A DNA stretch of 64,000 nucleotides from Rubrimonas cliftonensis (GTDB lineage: Bacteria; Pseudomonadota; Alphaproteobacteria; Rhodobacterales; Rhodobacteraceae). Below the pieces are notes generated by a model. The model ran no database searches and was not told the DNA's origin. It worked only from the letters and a program-made list of their open reading frames with translations. The DNA lies in NCBI RefSeq assembly GCF_900107585.1, contig NZ_FNQM01000002.1, forward strand, positions 248,001 to 312,000. The letters are read 5' to 3'. Below are positions 44,822 through 53,860 of this stretch, in pieces (positions within the stretch are counted from its first letter, which is position 1; every line of letters starts with the position of its first letter). The translations under genes and the position numbers were made by a program.

Positions 44822-45501
44822 GAGGTACCTCCCTCGTCCTCGTGGCCGCCCTGTTCGGGGCCGCGGTTTCGGGCCCGGTCTCTGCGCAGCAGGCCGAGCC
44901 GCTCGGCTACGGCGTCGAGGACGCGCCCAACCGCTACGCCTTTCTTTCCCTCGTGACTTGCCGGCACTGCGTCGACCTCTATGCGACGATCCGCGACGGC
45001 GAGGTTCATGGCGTCCCCGTGCTGGCGCGCGAGGCCGCGGCGCAGGCGCATCAGGCGCTTGAGGACGGGCGCATCCGGCTCGACGTGTATTTCGTCCACC
45101 AGTCGCGCAAGGATCTCTGGGCCGACCTGCTGGTGCGATGCAGTGCGGATCCGCTTGAGTCGCACCGCCGGCTCCAGCTTGCCGAAAGCCACTGGCGCGA
45201 CGTGACCTTCCGGCATGGCGAGGGCTTCAAGCGGGTCGAGATACCGGCGGCGCGCGCAGTGAAGGTCATGCGTGCGATACTCAGCCCCGACCTGATCGCC
45301 GCCGACGCCTTCGACGGCTGCCTGCAGGGCGAGGCCCGCGCGGCGGAAGTGGTGAAGGTCTCGCGCGAACGCTACGAAGAGGCTCGCAGCGAAGCAGCTG
45401 ACGCGACGGTGAACTTCCCGGCGGCCTTCATCGACGGAGAGTTGAACATGGGCGCCGTCGAGATTCTCCATGCCATCGCGGACGATCTGGCGCGCCGCTA
45501 G
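44818..45501 (+). CDS. Exported DsbA-like protein with CRHC motif (second of a pair)
   Basis: A 227-residue paralogue of the preceding gene. The signal peptide ends about residue 24 (VSAQQ). AFLSLVTCRHCVDLYATI puts the CxxC at Cys48-Cys51. Both proteins share the middle pattern of a long helical insertion with a lone Cys in a (V/L)-(L/V)-(A/V)-RC-S segment (LLARCSEAP versus LLVRCSADP). The end, NFPAAFIDGELNMGAVEIL, has the cis-Pro-like FP of DsbA proteins. The tight overlap suggests a heterodimer or a redox couple. No DsbB-like partner is adjacent. Confidence 0.75.
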   Translation: MRGTSLVLVAALFGAAVSGPVSAQQAEPLGYGVEDAPNRYAFLSLVTCRHCVDLYATIRDGEVHGVPVLAREAAAQAHQALEDGRIRLDVYFVHQSRKDLWADLLVRCSADPLESHRRLQLAESHWRDVTFRHGEGFKRVEIPAARAVKVMRAILSPDLIAADAFDGCLQGEARAAEVVKVSRERYEEARSEAADATVNFPAAFIDGELNMGAVEILHAIADDLARR

Positions 45502-45540
45502 AGCGGCGCCCGATCTGACTGCGTCAGGTCTGCCGCTCTA
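45499..45540 (+). repeat. Interspersed palindromic (REP/MITE-like) element overlapping the stop
   Basis: TAGAGCGGC and GCCGCTCTA form the outer 9-bp stem; GATCTGAC and GTCAGGTC form an inner 8-bp stem with one mismatch. TAGAGC...GCTCTA palindromes with a GATCTGA core are widespread non-coding repeats in alphaproteobacterial genomes, as I recall. The element begins inside the TAG stop of the second DsbA-like gene. A further small hairpin CCGCC-TTTT-GGCGG follows at 45547-45560, so the pair may also end transcription. Confidence 0.65.
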
Positions 45541-45655
45541 TGCCACCGCCTTTTGGCGGCTTGCTTGTCGCTGACCGATCCAGTCGATATGTTGATCGCC
45601 CCGCCACTTCGTCCTGCTATCGCCGTCGCGCCTCGGGCTCAGCCGGCGCGCGCTC

Positions 45656-46096
45656 TCACCGTTGCGGCGTCGTTTGCCCCGCGTAGTAGTCGCGCCGCGA
45701 CTCCGCCAGCGCCGCGCGGTGCAGCGAGATCGCCATCGCCGCCGGATTATCGTCGTCGTCGAAGCGTGGCGCGGGGCGGGCCGCGCCGCTCTCGCCGCGG
45801 ATCATCGCCAGCGCCAGTGCGCCCGCAGCGCAGGCTCCCGCCAGCGCGCCCGCGACCGGGCCGCCGAGAATCGCCGCAGCCGCCACGGCGAGACCGCCAA
45901 CCGCAAGCATCGCCATGTCCTCCTGCGTGATGTCCGTGCGCGCCTGCCTCGCCGGACCGCGCTCCTCCCGCGCCTCGCGCAGCAGGCGGCGCAGCGCCGC
46001 GCGATAGCGCGCCCGCGCCGGGCCGCCGAGCCGCTCCAGATCGGCGCGGATCATCGCGCGGGCGTCGACGTCGTCGAAGGTGGCGGTCACGGTCAT
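45656..46096 (-). CDS. Small membrane protein with a Gly/Ala-rich hairpin, unknown function
   Basis: A 146-residue protein I do not recognise. The first 55 residues are charged and Arg-rich (GGPARARYRAALRRLLREAR), likely cytoplasmic helices. Residues 61-99 are hydrophobic and Gly/Ala-rich (AVGGLAVAAAAILGGPVAG then GACAAGALALAM), enough for two transmembrane segments. The C-terminal 45 residues are polar. The gene stands alone between the palindromic element and recQ, which is divergent. Confidence 0.6.
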   Translation of the reverse strand: MTVTATFDDVDARAMIRADLERLGGPARARYRAALRRLLREAREERGPARQARTDITQEDMAMLAVGGLAVAAAAILGGPVAGALAGACAAGALALAMIRGESGAARPAPRFDDDDNPAAMAISLHRAALAESRRDYYAGQTTPQR

Positions 46097-46313
46097 GGCC
46101 CTGCTCCGTCGCTGGCTCGATGGGACCGACTTTGGCTCAAATTTTCAGGAAAGTCGCGCGCATTCGTGGTTTATGCCGTCATGTCAGGTGGTTAACCTTG
46201 TTTTGTCGGGGCTGGCGCCGTGCCGCGACAGATGGGATACCGGAAAGAGAGCCCAACCGCGCGCCGCCCGGCGCGCCCAGCAGACGCCGCCGACAAGGAC
46301 GCCTCCACCCGCC

Positions 46314-48362
46314 ATGCACGACGCCCGCGCCCTGCTCAAGACCGTGTTCGGCTTCGAGGATTTCCGCCCCGGCCAGCGCGAGATCGTCGATGCGGTCATC
46401 AATGGACGCGACGTGCTGGCGATCATGCCCACCGGCGGCGGCAAGTCGCTGTGCTACCAGTTGCCGGCGCTCGCCCGCGACGGCCTGACCGTCGTCGTCT
46501 CGCCGCTCATCGCGCTGATGCGCGACCAGGTGCGCGCGCTGCAGGCCGCAGGCGTCCCCGCCGCCGCGCTCACCTCCGCCAACACGCCCGAGGAGCAGGA
46601 GGAGATCTTCGACGCGCTCGACCACGGCCGCCTGAAGCTGCTCTACATGGCGCCCGAGCGCGTCGCCGTCTCCGGCCCGCTCCTGCGCCGCGCGCGCATC
46701 ACCCTGCTGGCGGTGGACGAGGCGCATTGCGTCAGCCAGTGGGGCCACGACTTCCGCCCCGACTACCTGCGCATCGGCGACCTGCGCCAAAGCCTCGGCG
46801 GCGTGCAGACCGCCGCCTTCACCGCCACCGCCGACGCCGAGACCCGCGCCGAGATCGCGCAGAAACTGTTCGATCGCCCGCCCGAGACCTTCCTGCGCGG
46901 CTTCGACCGGCCCAACCTGTTTCTCGCCTTCGAGCCGAAGAACCAGCCGCGCCAGCAGCTCCTGCGCTTCGTGAAGGCGCGCAAGGGCCGCTCCGGCATC
47001 GTCTACGCCTCCAGCCGCAACAAGACCGAGGTGCTGGCGAAGGCGCTCAGTGACGAGGGCCTGCCCGCGCTCGCCTACCACGCCGGGCTCGACCCCGTGA
47101 CGCGCCAGCAGAACCAGGACCGATTCCAGCGCGAGGACGATCTGGTGATGTGCGCCACGGTCGCCTTCGGCATGGGCGTCGACAAGCCCGACATCCGCTT
47201 CGTCGCCCATGCCGACCTGCCCAAGTCGGTGGAGAGCTACTATCAGGAGATCGGCCGCGCCGGCCGCGACGGGGCGCCGGCCGACACGCTCACCCTCTAC
47301 GGCCTCGACGACATCCGCCTGCGCCGCATGCAGATCGACGAGAGCCCCGCGCCGGAGGAGCGCAAGCGCGGCGACCACCAGCGCTTCAGCGCGCTGCTGA
47401 CGCTCGCGGAAGCCCCGCGCTGCCGCCGCATGACGCTGCTGGGCTATTTCGGCGAGACGCTGGCGGAGCCCTGCGGCGCCTGCGACCTCTGCCGCAATCC
47501 GCCCAAGCTCTTTGACGCCACCGTCGCCGCGCAAAAAGCGCTCTCGGCGATCCTGCGCACCGGCGAGCGTTTCGGGATGGAGCACCTTATCGCCATCCTG
47601 CGCGGCGAGACGACCGAGAAGGTGGCGGAGCGCGGGCATGACCGCCTGCCCACCTTCGGCGCCGGGAAGGAGTTCGACCGCAACCAGTGGCGCGGCGTGT
47701 TCCGCCAGCTCGCCGCGCTCGGCGTGGTCTGGGCTGACGCCGAGCGCCACGGCGCCTGGCGCTGCGCCGAGGCCGCGCGGCCCATCCTCAAGGGCGAGCA
47801 GCCGCTCCAGATGCGCGCCGACGCGCTGCGCCCGGCGAAAGGGGCGGGGGGCCGCGCTGCGCCCGCCGCGCTGGTGGCCGAGGAGGACGAGCCGCTGCTC
47901 TCGGCGCTGAAGGCCAGGCGCCGCGAACTGGCCGAGGCGCAGGGCGTCCCCGCCTATGTCGTGTTCGCCGACCGCACGCTGATCGACATGGCGACCGCCA
48001 AGCCGCAGACGCTGGCCCAGCTCGGCGAATGCCACGGCGTCGGCGCCAAGAAGCTCGACCAGTACGGCCGCATCTTCCTCGACGTGCTGACGCAGGGGGC
48101 CGCCCCGCCGCACCCCGCTCAGGCGAAGCTGTCGGACGCGGCGCTCGCGCTCTGCGCTGCGCTGGAGGAAGCGGCGCGAGACCTCGCCCGCGGCGAGGAC
48201 GGCGCGGAGAAGCCCCTCAGCCTGCCGCGCGCCGCCATCGCGAAGATCGCCGAGACGAAGCCCCGCAGCGTCGAGGCGCTGGCGCGCGTGCCGGGCGTGG
48301 GCGAGCAGAAGGCCCGGCGCTTCGGCGCGGCGTTTCTCGCCGTGATCGCCGCCGCCCGCTAG
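46314..48362 (+). CDS. recQ: ATP-dependent DNA helicase RecQ
   Basis: A 682-residue 3'-5' helicase of the RecF recombination pathway and fork repair. Walker A is MPTGGGKSLCYQLPAL, motif II is DEAHCVSQWGHDFRPDY, and motif VI lies around QEIGRAGRDG. The zinc-binding RQC part has CRRMTLLGYFGE, CGACDLC. The HRDC domain (about 540-610) is VPAYVVFADRTLIDMA, and a second HRDC-like segment closes the protein (VEALARVPGVGEQKARRFG). I start at ATG 46314 (MHDARALLKTVFGFEDFRPG). Confidence 0.95.
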   Translation: MHDARALLKTVFGFEDFRPGQREIVDAVINGRDVLAIMPTGGGKSLCYQLPALARDGLTVVVSPLIALMRDQVRALQAAGVPAAALTSANTPEEQEEIFDALDHGRLKLLYMAPERVAVSGPLLRRARITLLAVDEAHCVSQWGHDFRPDYLRIGDLRQSLGGVQTAAFTATADAETRAEIAQKLFDRPPETFLRGFDRPNLFLAFEPKNQPRQQLLRFVKARKGRSGIVYASSRNKTEVLAKALSDEGLPALAYHAGLDPVTRQQNQDRFQREDDLVMCATVAFGMGVDKPDIRFVAHADLPKSVESYYQEIGRAGRDGAPADTLTLYGLDDIRLRRMQIDESPAPEERKRGDHQRFSALLTLAEAPRCRRMTLLGYFGETLAEPCGACDLCRNPPKLFDATVAAQKALSAILRTGERFGMEHLIAILRGETTEKVAERGHDRLPTFGAGKEFDRNQWRGVFRQLAALGVVWADAERHGAWRCAEAARPILKGEQPLQMRADALRPAKGAGGRAAPAALVAEEDEPLLSALKARRRELAEAQGVPAYVVFADRTLIDMATAKPQTLAQLGECHGVGAKKLDQYGRIFLDVLTQGAAPPHPAQAKLSDAALALCAALEEAARDLARGEDGAEKPLSLPRAAIAKIAETKPRSVEALARVPGVGEQKARRFGAAFLAVIAAAR

Positions 48363-48409
48363 CCCCGGCGACGGCGGCCCCCGCGAGGGGTGAGCCCGGC
48401 CGGACTTAG

Positions 48410-48448
48410 GGCGGACGAAGCGCCGTGAGACGGAGCGCGGCGTCCGCC
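48410..48448 (+). terminator. Hairpin between convergent recQ and carA
   Basis: GGCGGACG and CGTCCGCC form an 8-bp stem around a partly self-pairing 23-base interior, in the 90-base gap between the convergent genes. There is no T run, so the evidence for termination is only positional. Confidence 0.35.
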
Positions 48449-48452
48449 GCGG

Positions 48453-49616
48453 CTAGCCCATCGCCGAGACGAAGCGATCGAACAGATAATGGCTGTCATG
48501 CGGGCCGGGGCTGGCCTCGGGGTGGTGCTGCACCGAGAACACCGGCCGCCCCGCCACCTTCAGCCCGCAGTTCGAGCCGTCGAAGAGCGAGACATGGGTC
48601 TCGATCACGCCCGTGGGCAGCGTCTGCGCGTCCACCGCGAAGCCGTGGTTCATCGAGACGATCTCGACCTTGCCGGTTTCGAGATCCTTCACCGGGTGGT
48701 TCGCGCCGTGGTGGCCGTGGTTCATCTTCACCGTGCGGGCGCCGAGCGCGAGCCCGAGCATCTGGTGGCCGAGGCAGATGCCGAAGACGGCGATCGGCGT
48801 CTGCTCGATGATCTCGCGGATCATCGGCGCGGCGTATTCCGCGGTCGCGGCGGGGTCTCCGGGGCCGTTGGAGAGGAACAGGCCGTCGGGGTCCAGCGCG
48901 CGCACCTGCGCCGCGGTGGCGCCGGCGGGCAGGACATGCACCTCGCAGCCGGCCTCCACCAGCCGCCGCAGGATGTTGCGCTTGGCGCCGTAGTCGATGG
49001 CGACCACGCGCCGCCTGCCGGGCCGCGGCGGCGCCGCGTCCTCGCCGCCATAGCCGCCCGGCCAGCGCCAGCCGCCGTCGGCCCAGGCGTAGGCTTCGGG
49101 CGCGGTCACGTCGCGGGCGAGGTCCGCCCCGACCAGCCCGGCGAAGGCGCGCGCCTGGGCCACCAGCGCCGCCTCGTCGAACACGCCGTCGGCGGCGTGG
49201 GCGATCACCGCGTGGGGGGCGCCCTTGCCGCGAATCAGCCTCGTCAGCCGCCGCGTGTCGACGCCGCCGACGCCGATCAGTCCGCGCGCGCTCATCCAGT
49301 CGGCGAAGCGTCCCGCGGAGCGCCAGTTGGACGGCGCGGTGGGAACCTCGCGCGTGACGCAGCCGAGCGCGGCGGCGGTCCCGCCCTCCTCGTCCTCGGC
49401 GTTGGCCCCGACATTGCCGATATGGGGAAAGGTGAAGGTGACGATCTGGCCGGCATAGGAAGGGTCCGTCAGGATCTCCTGATAGCCCGTCATCGCAGTG
49501 TTGAAGCACAGCTCGCCAGCCTGCGCGCCGGAGGCGCCGAAGCCGACCCCGCGCAGCACCGACCCGTCGGCGAGCGCGATTCGCCCCGTGAGGGCGCGGG
49601 CGTTGGGGTGGGGCAT
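48453..49616 (-). CDS. carA: Carbamoyl-phosphate synthase small (glutaminase) subunit
   Basis: A 387-residue subunit that hydrolyses glutamine and channels ammonia to CarB for arginine and pyrimidine synthesis. The N-terminal domain shows GELCFNTAMTGYQEILTDPS and FTFPHIGNVGANAEDEE. The class I amidotransferase domain has the nucleophile in FGICLGHQMLGLALG and the His/Glu pair in FSVQHHPEASPGPHDS. I use ATG 49616 (MPHPNARALTGRIAL); an ATG at 49646 would add 10 residues. It is divergent from the YqeY gene across a 183-base AT-richer gap. carB is outside the window. Confidence 0.96.
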   Translation of the reverse strand: MPHPNARALTGRIALADGSVLRGVGFGASGAQAGELCFNTAMTGYQEILTDPSYAGQIVTFTFPHIGNVGANAEDEEGGTAAALGCVTREVPTAPSNWRSAGRFADWMSARGLIGVGGVDTRRLTRLIRGKGAPHAVIAHAADGVFDEAALVAQARAFAGLVGADLARDVTAPEAYAWADGGWRWPGGYGGEDAAPPRPGRRRVVAIDYGAKRNILRRLVEAGCEVHVLPAGATAAQVRALDPDGLFLSNGPGDPAATAEYAAPMIREIIEQTPIAVFGICLGHQMLGLALGARTVKMNHGHHGANHPVKDLETGKVEIVSMNHGFAVDAQTLPTGVIETHVSLFDGSNCGLKVAGRPVFSVQHHPEASPGPHDSHYLFDRFVSAMG

Positions 49617-49799
49617 GGGCTGCGACTCCTCGCTGATCTCGCGCATGTATGGCGCACATCCTGGGGGCGTCAAGATGGTGTCTGGGTATTTTTCCTTTGA
49701 TTACAGCGGCTTGAAAATTTTCTGTTGCGTTGCCGCATTGTGTCGGGCGCGTTAGGGTCCGTCACGGGGCGCACGGGCCCGGCTTTTGCAGGAACGTTG
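49617..49799. promoter_or_regulatory. Divergent promoter region of carA and the YqeY gene
   Basis: The stretch 49675-49745 is much AT-richer than its surroundings and should contain both promoters. TTGAAA at 49711-49716 is a reasonable -35 box toward the YqeY gene, but I see no equally good -10 box 16-18 bases downstream. Confidence 0.4.
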
Positions 49800-50255
49800 A
49801 TGAGAGACCGGATCGCCTCGGCCCTCAAGGAGGCCATGAAGTCCAAGGACGCGACGCGCACCTCGACGCTGCGCCTCGTCATGGCCACCCTGAAGGATCG
49901 CGACATCGCCGCGCGCGGCGACGGCGAGGACGCGCCGGGCGAGGACGAGGCGGAGGCGCTGGCGATCCTCGCCAAGATGATCAAGCAGCGCGAGGACAGC
50001 ATCCGCGCCTACGAGGAGGGCGGCCGGCTGGAGCTTGCGGCGCGCGAACAGCAGGAGATCGACGTCATCCGCGAGTTCCTGCCCCAGCCGCTCACCCAGC
50101 AGGAGGTCGACGCCGCCGTGGCCGCCGCCATCGCCGAGACCGAGGCCGAGAGCATCAAGGACATGGGCCGCGTCATCGGGATGCTGAAGGAGCGCCACCC
50201 CGGCCAGATGGACTTCTCCAAGGTCGGCGCGCAGGTGAAGGCCGCGCTGGGCTGA
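49800..50255 (+). CDS. GatB/YqeY domain-containing protein
   Basis: A 151-residue protein of the YqeY family, resembling the C-terminal tRNA-binding tail of GatB. Family wording includes [58 protein letters not shown] and [17 protein letters not shown], and the closing [16 protein letters not shown] role in tRNA-dependent amidation is suspected but unproven. Divergence from carA is conserved in many alphaproteobacteria. hisS follows on the same strand after 89 bases. Confidence 0.9.
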   Translation: MRDRIASALKEAMKSKDATRTSTLRLVMATLKDRDIAARGDGEDAPGEDEAEALAILAKMIKQREDSIRAYEEGGRLELAAREQQEIDVIREFLPQPLTQQEVDAAVAAAIAETEAESIKDMGRVIGMLKERHPGQMDFSKVGAQVKAALG

Positions 50256-50344
50256 AGCGTCGGAGCGCTGCGGCCGCGCCGCCCAGCTTGCCGCCTCCGG
50301 GCGCATCCGCTATCCCCCGGCGCGACCTCAGCGGGGCGGGCTCC

Positions 50345-51958
50345 ATGGCGAAAGACAAGGCGAACAGGCCGCGCCGGCCGCGCGCGGAGACCCCGCGGGG
50401 TTTTCGCGACTGGTTCGGCGCGGAGGTCGAGGCGCGCGCCGCCATGCTGGGCGCGATCACCGAGGTCTATCGCCGCTACGGTTTCGACCCGCTGGAGACC
50501 TCCGGGATCGAGACGGTCGAGGCGCTGGGCAAGTTCCTGCCCGACGTCGACCGCCCCAACGAGGGCGTGTTCGCCTTCCAGGACGACGACGAGACGTGGC
50601 TGGCGCTGCGCTACGACCTGACCGCGCCGCTGGCGCGCGTCTACGCCCAGCACCAGCAGACCCTGCCGACGCCCTATCGCCGCTTTGCGGTCGGGCCGGT
50701 CTGGCGCAACGAGAAGCCGGGGCCGGGCCGCTTCCGCCAGTTCTGGCAGTGCGACGCCGACACGGTGGGCGCCGCCTCCGTCGCCGCCGACGCCGAGATC
50801 TGCGCCATGCTCGCCGACGCGCTGGAGGCGGCGGGCATTTCGCGCGGCGACTATCTGGTGCGCATCAACAACCGCAAGGTGCTTGATGGAGTAATGGAGG
50901 TTGCTGGCCTTCATGACGTTTCAGACCCGACGCGATTCAGCATTGAGCGAGGGATCGTTGTTAGAGCGATCGACAAGCTGGACCGGCTTGGCCCAGACGG
51001 AGTGCTGGCATTGCTTGGAGAAGGTCGAAAGGACGACAGCGGAGATTTTACAAGGGGAGCAAATCTCAGCACCCAACAGATCGAAATCATCATGGGATTT
51101 GTCGACGCTTCCCGACTTGTGCGCGAAGAACTTGAAAATGGCCCACCAAATCCGGATTTGAGGATTCCATCTGGTATGGGTTTTGTTGTCGAAGATGCGG
51201 ACAGGCACTCCGAGGGTGTGGGCCGTCTATGGAATTGGGCCGTCCTCGATCACCTGATGCGCCTCGTGGGTCAATCGCGGAGTGGCGAGGAGGGAATTCG
51301 GGAGCTTGGAGAGATCATCGATCTCTTACAGGCTCAGGGCTACGGGCCCGACCGCATCCGCCTCGATCCCTCGGTGGTGCGGGGCCTCGGCTACTACACC
51401 GGGCCGGTCTACGAGGCCGAGCTGACCTTCGAGATCCTCGACGAGAAGGGCCGCCCGCGCCAGTTCGGCTCGGTCGCCGGCGGCGGGCGCTACGACGACC
51501 TCGTGAAGCGCTTCACCGGGCAGCTGACGCCGGCCACCGGCGTCTCCATCGGGGTGGACCGGCTGCTCGCCGCGCTCGCCGCCAAGGGGCGCGGGCCGAA
51601 GGAGGGCGGCGGGCCGGTGGTGGTCTGCGTGATGGACCGCGCCCGCATGGCCGACTACGCCGCCATGACCGGCGCGCTGCGCGCCGCCGGCCTGCGCGCG
51701 GAGACCTTCCTCGGCGGCGGCAAGATGGCGAAACAGCTGGCCTACGCCGACAGGCGCATGAGCCCCGTGGCGGTGATCGCCGGCGAGGACGAGTTCGCCC
51801 GCGGCGTGGTGCAGCTCAAGGACATGGCGCTCGGCGCGCGGCTCGCCGCCGGGATCGAGACCAACGAGGAATGGAAGGCGCAGCCCGCGCAGCTCGAGGT
51901 TCCGCGAGATAGGCTGGTCGAGGCCGTCGAGGCGATGATCGCCCGCGCCGGGGGCTGA
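50345..51958 (+). CDS. hisS: Histidyl-tRNA synthetase, mosaic with a lower-GC insertion-domain segment
   Basis: A 537-residue class II synthetase charging tRNA-His. Motif 1 region: [20 protein letters not shown]. Motif 2: [20 protein letters not shown]. The His-specific motif is [19 protein letters not shown], and motif 3 lies in [15 protein letters not shown]. Between motif 2 and the His motif, codons from 50881 to about 51335 have much lower GC and use codons rare elsewhere here (AGA, TTA, ATT, GGA). This segment encodes the helical insertion domain and is about 35-40 residues longer than I expect for Rhodobacterales enzymes (about 500 residues). The frame is intact. Confidence 0.95.
   Translation: MAKDKANRPRRPRAETPRGFRDWFGAEVEARAAMLGAITEVYRRYGFDPLETSGIETVEALGKFLPDVDRPNEGVFAFQDDDETWLALRYDLTAPLARVYAQHQQTLPTPYRRFAVGPVWRNEKPGPGRFRQFWQCDADTVGAASVAADAEICAMLADALEAAGISRGDYLVRINNRKVLDGVMEVAGLHDVSDPTRFSIERGIVVRAIDKLDRLGPDGVLALLGEGRKDDSGDFTRGANLSTQQIEIIMGFVDASRLVREELENGPPNPDLRIPSGMGFVVEDADRHSEGVGRLWNWAVLDHLMRLVGQSRSGEEGIRELGEIIDLLQAQGYGPDRIRLDPSVVRGLGYYTGPVYEAELTFEILDEKGRPRQFGSVAGGGRYDDLVKRFTGQLTPATGVSIGVDRLLAALAAKGRGPKEGGGPVVVCVMDRARMADYAAMTGALRAAGLRAETFLGGGKMAKQLAYADRRMSPVAVIAGEDEFARGVVQLKDMALGARLAAGIETNEEWKAQPAQLEVPRDRLVEAVEAMIARAGG
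50881..51335 (+). other. Lower-GC recombinant-looking patch inside hisS
   Basis: I count about 55% G+C over 50881-51300, against 65-78% in the adjacent lines of the same gene. Both edges are abrupt: the left after NNRKV, the right just before [14 protein letters not shown]. The reading frame and family similarity continue through the patch ([31 protein letters not shown]), so it looks like a homologous exchange rather than an insertion of unrelated DNA. Confidence 0.8.
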
Positions 51959-51962
51959 GGCG

Positions 51963-53144
51963 GTGGCCGCCGACCGCGCCTATCTCGCCGGCGGCCGCGT
52001 CGGCCCGGCGCGCGCCGCGCTGGCGGCGCTGACGGCCCGCATGATGGCCCGGTTCGAGGCCGCCGGCGCCCAGCGCGTCGACCCCGCGGCGCTGCACCAG
52101 GCCGACGTCCTGCTCGACGTCTATGGCGAGGATCTGCGCGGCCGCGCCTTCATCGTCGAGCAGCCCGGCGCCGGGCCGCTGTTCCTGCGCCCCGACTTCA
52201 CCCTGCCGGTGCTCCAGCTTCACCGCGCCGCGCGCGCCGAGCCCGCACGCTACTGCTATCTCGGCCCGGTCTGGCGTCGTCAGCCGGGCGCGCAGAATGG
52301 GCGTCCGACGGAGTTCCTGCAGGCGGGCGTCGAGGTCTATGGCGAGGACGCCGCCGAGGCCGACGCGGAAGTGTTCGCGCTGATGCGTGACGCGCTCGCC
52401 GAGGGCGGCGTCACGGCGCCGGAGGTCGTGACCGGCGATCTCGGCGTCGCCATCGCGGTGCTGGAGGCGGTGGCGATGGCGCCCGCCCGCCGCGCCGCGC
52501 TGCGCCGCCACTTCTGGCGCCCCGTCCGCTTCCAGGCGCTGCTGCGGCGCTACGCCGGCCCCGCGCCGGCGCCTTCGCCCCTGCGCCGCGCGCTGCTTGA
52601 GGCGGCTTCCGCGGGCGGGGTTCCCGCGCTCGCCGAGGGCGCCGGCGGCGTCGTCGGCGCGCGCGATCTCGCTGACGTCGCCGCCCGCGCCCAGGCGCTG
52701 GCCGAGGACGCCGCCGCCGCGCCGGTCGCCGCGGAGGACGCGCGGCTCATCGACGCCGCGCTCGCCGTCGAGGGCCCCGCCGACGCCGCCCACGCCCGCC
52801 TTGCGGAGCTCGCGAAGGCCGGCGGCGTCGACATCGCGCCGGCGCTCGAGCGCTTCGCCCGCCGGCTCGACGCCCTGGCGCGGCGCGGCGTGGAGGCCGG
52901 CGCCCTGCCGTTCCGCGCCGCCACCGCGCGCACGCTGGAATACTACGACGGCTTCGTGTTCGAGATGGCCGCGCCGGGCCGGCCCGACCTGCCGCCGCTC
53001 GCCGCCGGCGGGCGCTACGACGGCATCGCCGCGGCGCTTGGCGGGCCGCCGGCGCCGGCCGTCGGCGCCATGGTGCGGCCCGAGGCGCTGCTCGCCGCGG
53101 GCGGCCTCGCCGATGCGTCCGCGCCGGAGGCCGCCGCATGCTGA
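51963..53144 (+). CDS. hisZ: ATP phosphoribosyltransferase regulatory subunit
   Basis: A 393-residue HisRS-like paralogue without aminoacylation function. It pairs with short-form HisG to make the first enzyme of histidine synthesis and gives it histidine feedback control. VDPAALHQADVLLDVYGEDL, RPDFTLPVLQLHR and FLQAGVEVYGEDAAEADAE are the HisRS-like core; LEYYDGFVFEMAAPG and LAAGGRYDGIAAALGG are near the end. The GTG start at 51963 lies 4 bases after hisS, and it overlaps hisG by 7 bases. Confidence 0.92.
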   Translation: MAADRAYLAGGRVGPARAALAALTARMMARFEAAGAQRVDPAALHQADVLLDVYGEDLRGRAFIVEQPGAGPLFLRPDFTLPVLQLHRAARAEPARYCYLGPVWRRQPGAQNGRPTEFLQAGVEVYGEDAAEADAEVFALMRDALAEGGVTAPEVVTGDLGVAIAVLEAVAMAPARRAALRRHFWRPVRFQALLRRYAGPAPAPSPLRRALLEAASAGGVPALAEGAGGVVGARDLADVAARAQALAEDAAAAPVAAEDARLIDAALAVEGPADAAHARLAELAKAGGVDIAPALERFARRLDALARRGVEAGALPFRAATARTLEYYDGFVFEMAAPGRPDLPPLAAGGRYDGIAAALGGPPAPAVGAMVRPEALLAAGGLADASAPEAAAC

Positions 53145-53854
53145 CCCTCGGCCTGCCTTCCAAGGGCCGCCTCCAGCAGGACGCCGTCGACCGCTTCGCC
53201 GCCGCCGGCGTGCGCGTGGAGCGCAGCCCCGAGGGGCGCGAGTACGCGGGCCATGTCAGCGGCCTGCCCGACGCCGGCCTCGCGCTGCTCTCCGCGGGCG
53301 AGATCCCCCGCGCGCTCGCCGAGGGCGCCATCCATGTCGGCGTGACCGGGGAGGATCTGATCCGCGAGCACATCCCCGACGCCGAGACCCGCATCGCCCT
53401 GCCGCTGCGCCTGGGCTTCGGCCGCGCCGACCTCATCGTGGCCGTGCCGGCCTTCTGGGTGGATGTGGAGACCATGCACGACCTCGACGAGGCGGCGGCG
53501 GCGTTCCGCGCCCGCCACGGCCGGCCGATGCGCGTCGCCACCAAGTATCACGCGCTGACGCGGCGCTTCTTCGCGCAGGCGGGCGTGGCGGACTACCGGC
53601 TGGTGGACAGCCAGGGCGCCACCGAGGCGACGCCGAAGAACCGCGCCGCGGAGCTGATCGTGGACATCACCTCGTCCGGCGAGACCCTGCGCGCCAACCA
53701 CCTGCGCGTGCTGGAGGACGGGCTGATCCTGCGCTCGGAGGCGATGCTCTGCGTCTCCCGCGCCGCGCCCTGGGGGCCGGCGGCGCGGCGGGCGCTGGCC
53801 GAGCTTGGCCATCGCCTCGGCTTCGACGGCGAGGGCATCGCGCTGGGCGGCTGA
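53138..53854 (+). CDS. hisG: ATP phosphoribosyltransferase catalytic subunit (short form)
   Basis: A 238-residue HisG lacking the C-terminal ACT-like regulatory domain of the long form, which explains the adjacent hisZ. TLGLPSKGRLQQDAVDRFAAAG opens the protein. GVTGEDLIREHIPDAETR, RVATKYHALTRRFFAQ, ATEATPKNRAAELIVDITSSGETLRAN (the PRPP loop region) and the C-terminal end are typical. It ends the hisS-hisZ-hisG operon; the rest of the his pathway is not nearby. Confidence 0.95.
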   Translation: MLTLGLPSKGRLQQDAVDRFAAAGVRVERSPEGREYAGHVSGLPDAGLALLSAGEIPRALAEGAIHVGVTGEDLIREHIPDAETRIALPLRLGFGRADLIVAVPAFWVDVETMHDLDEAAAAFRARHGRPMRVATKYHALTRRFFAQAGVADYRLVDSQGATEATPKNRAAELIVDITSSGETLRANHLRVLEDGLILRSEAMLCVSRAAPWGPAARRALAELGHRLGFDGEGIALGG

Positions 53855-53860
53855 CGCCGT

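Noticed and set aside
50901-51161. An 86-codon frame in another phase inside the lower-GC hisS patch
   Set aside because: The hisS frame is intact and family-like through this stretch; the alternative frame has no recognisable motif or ribosome site.
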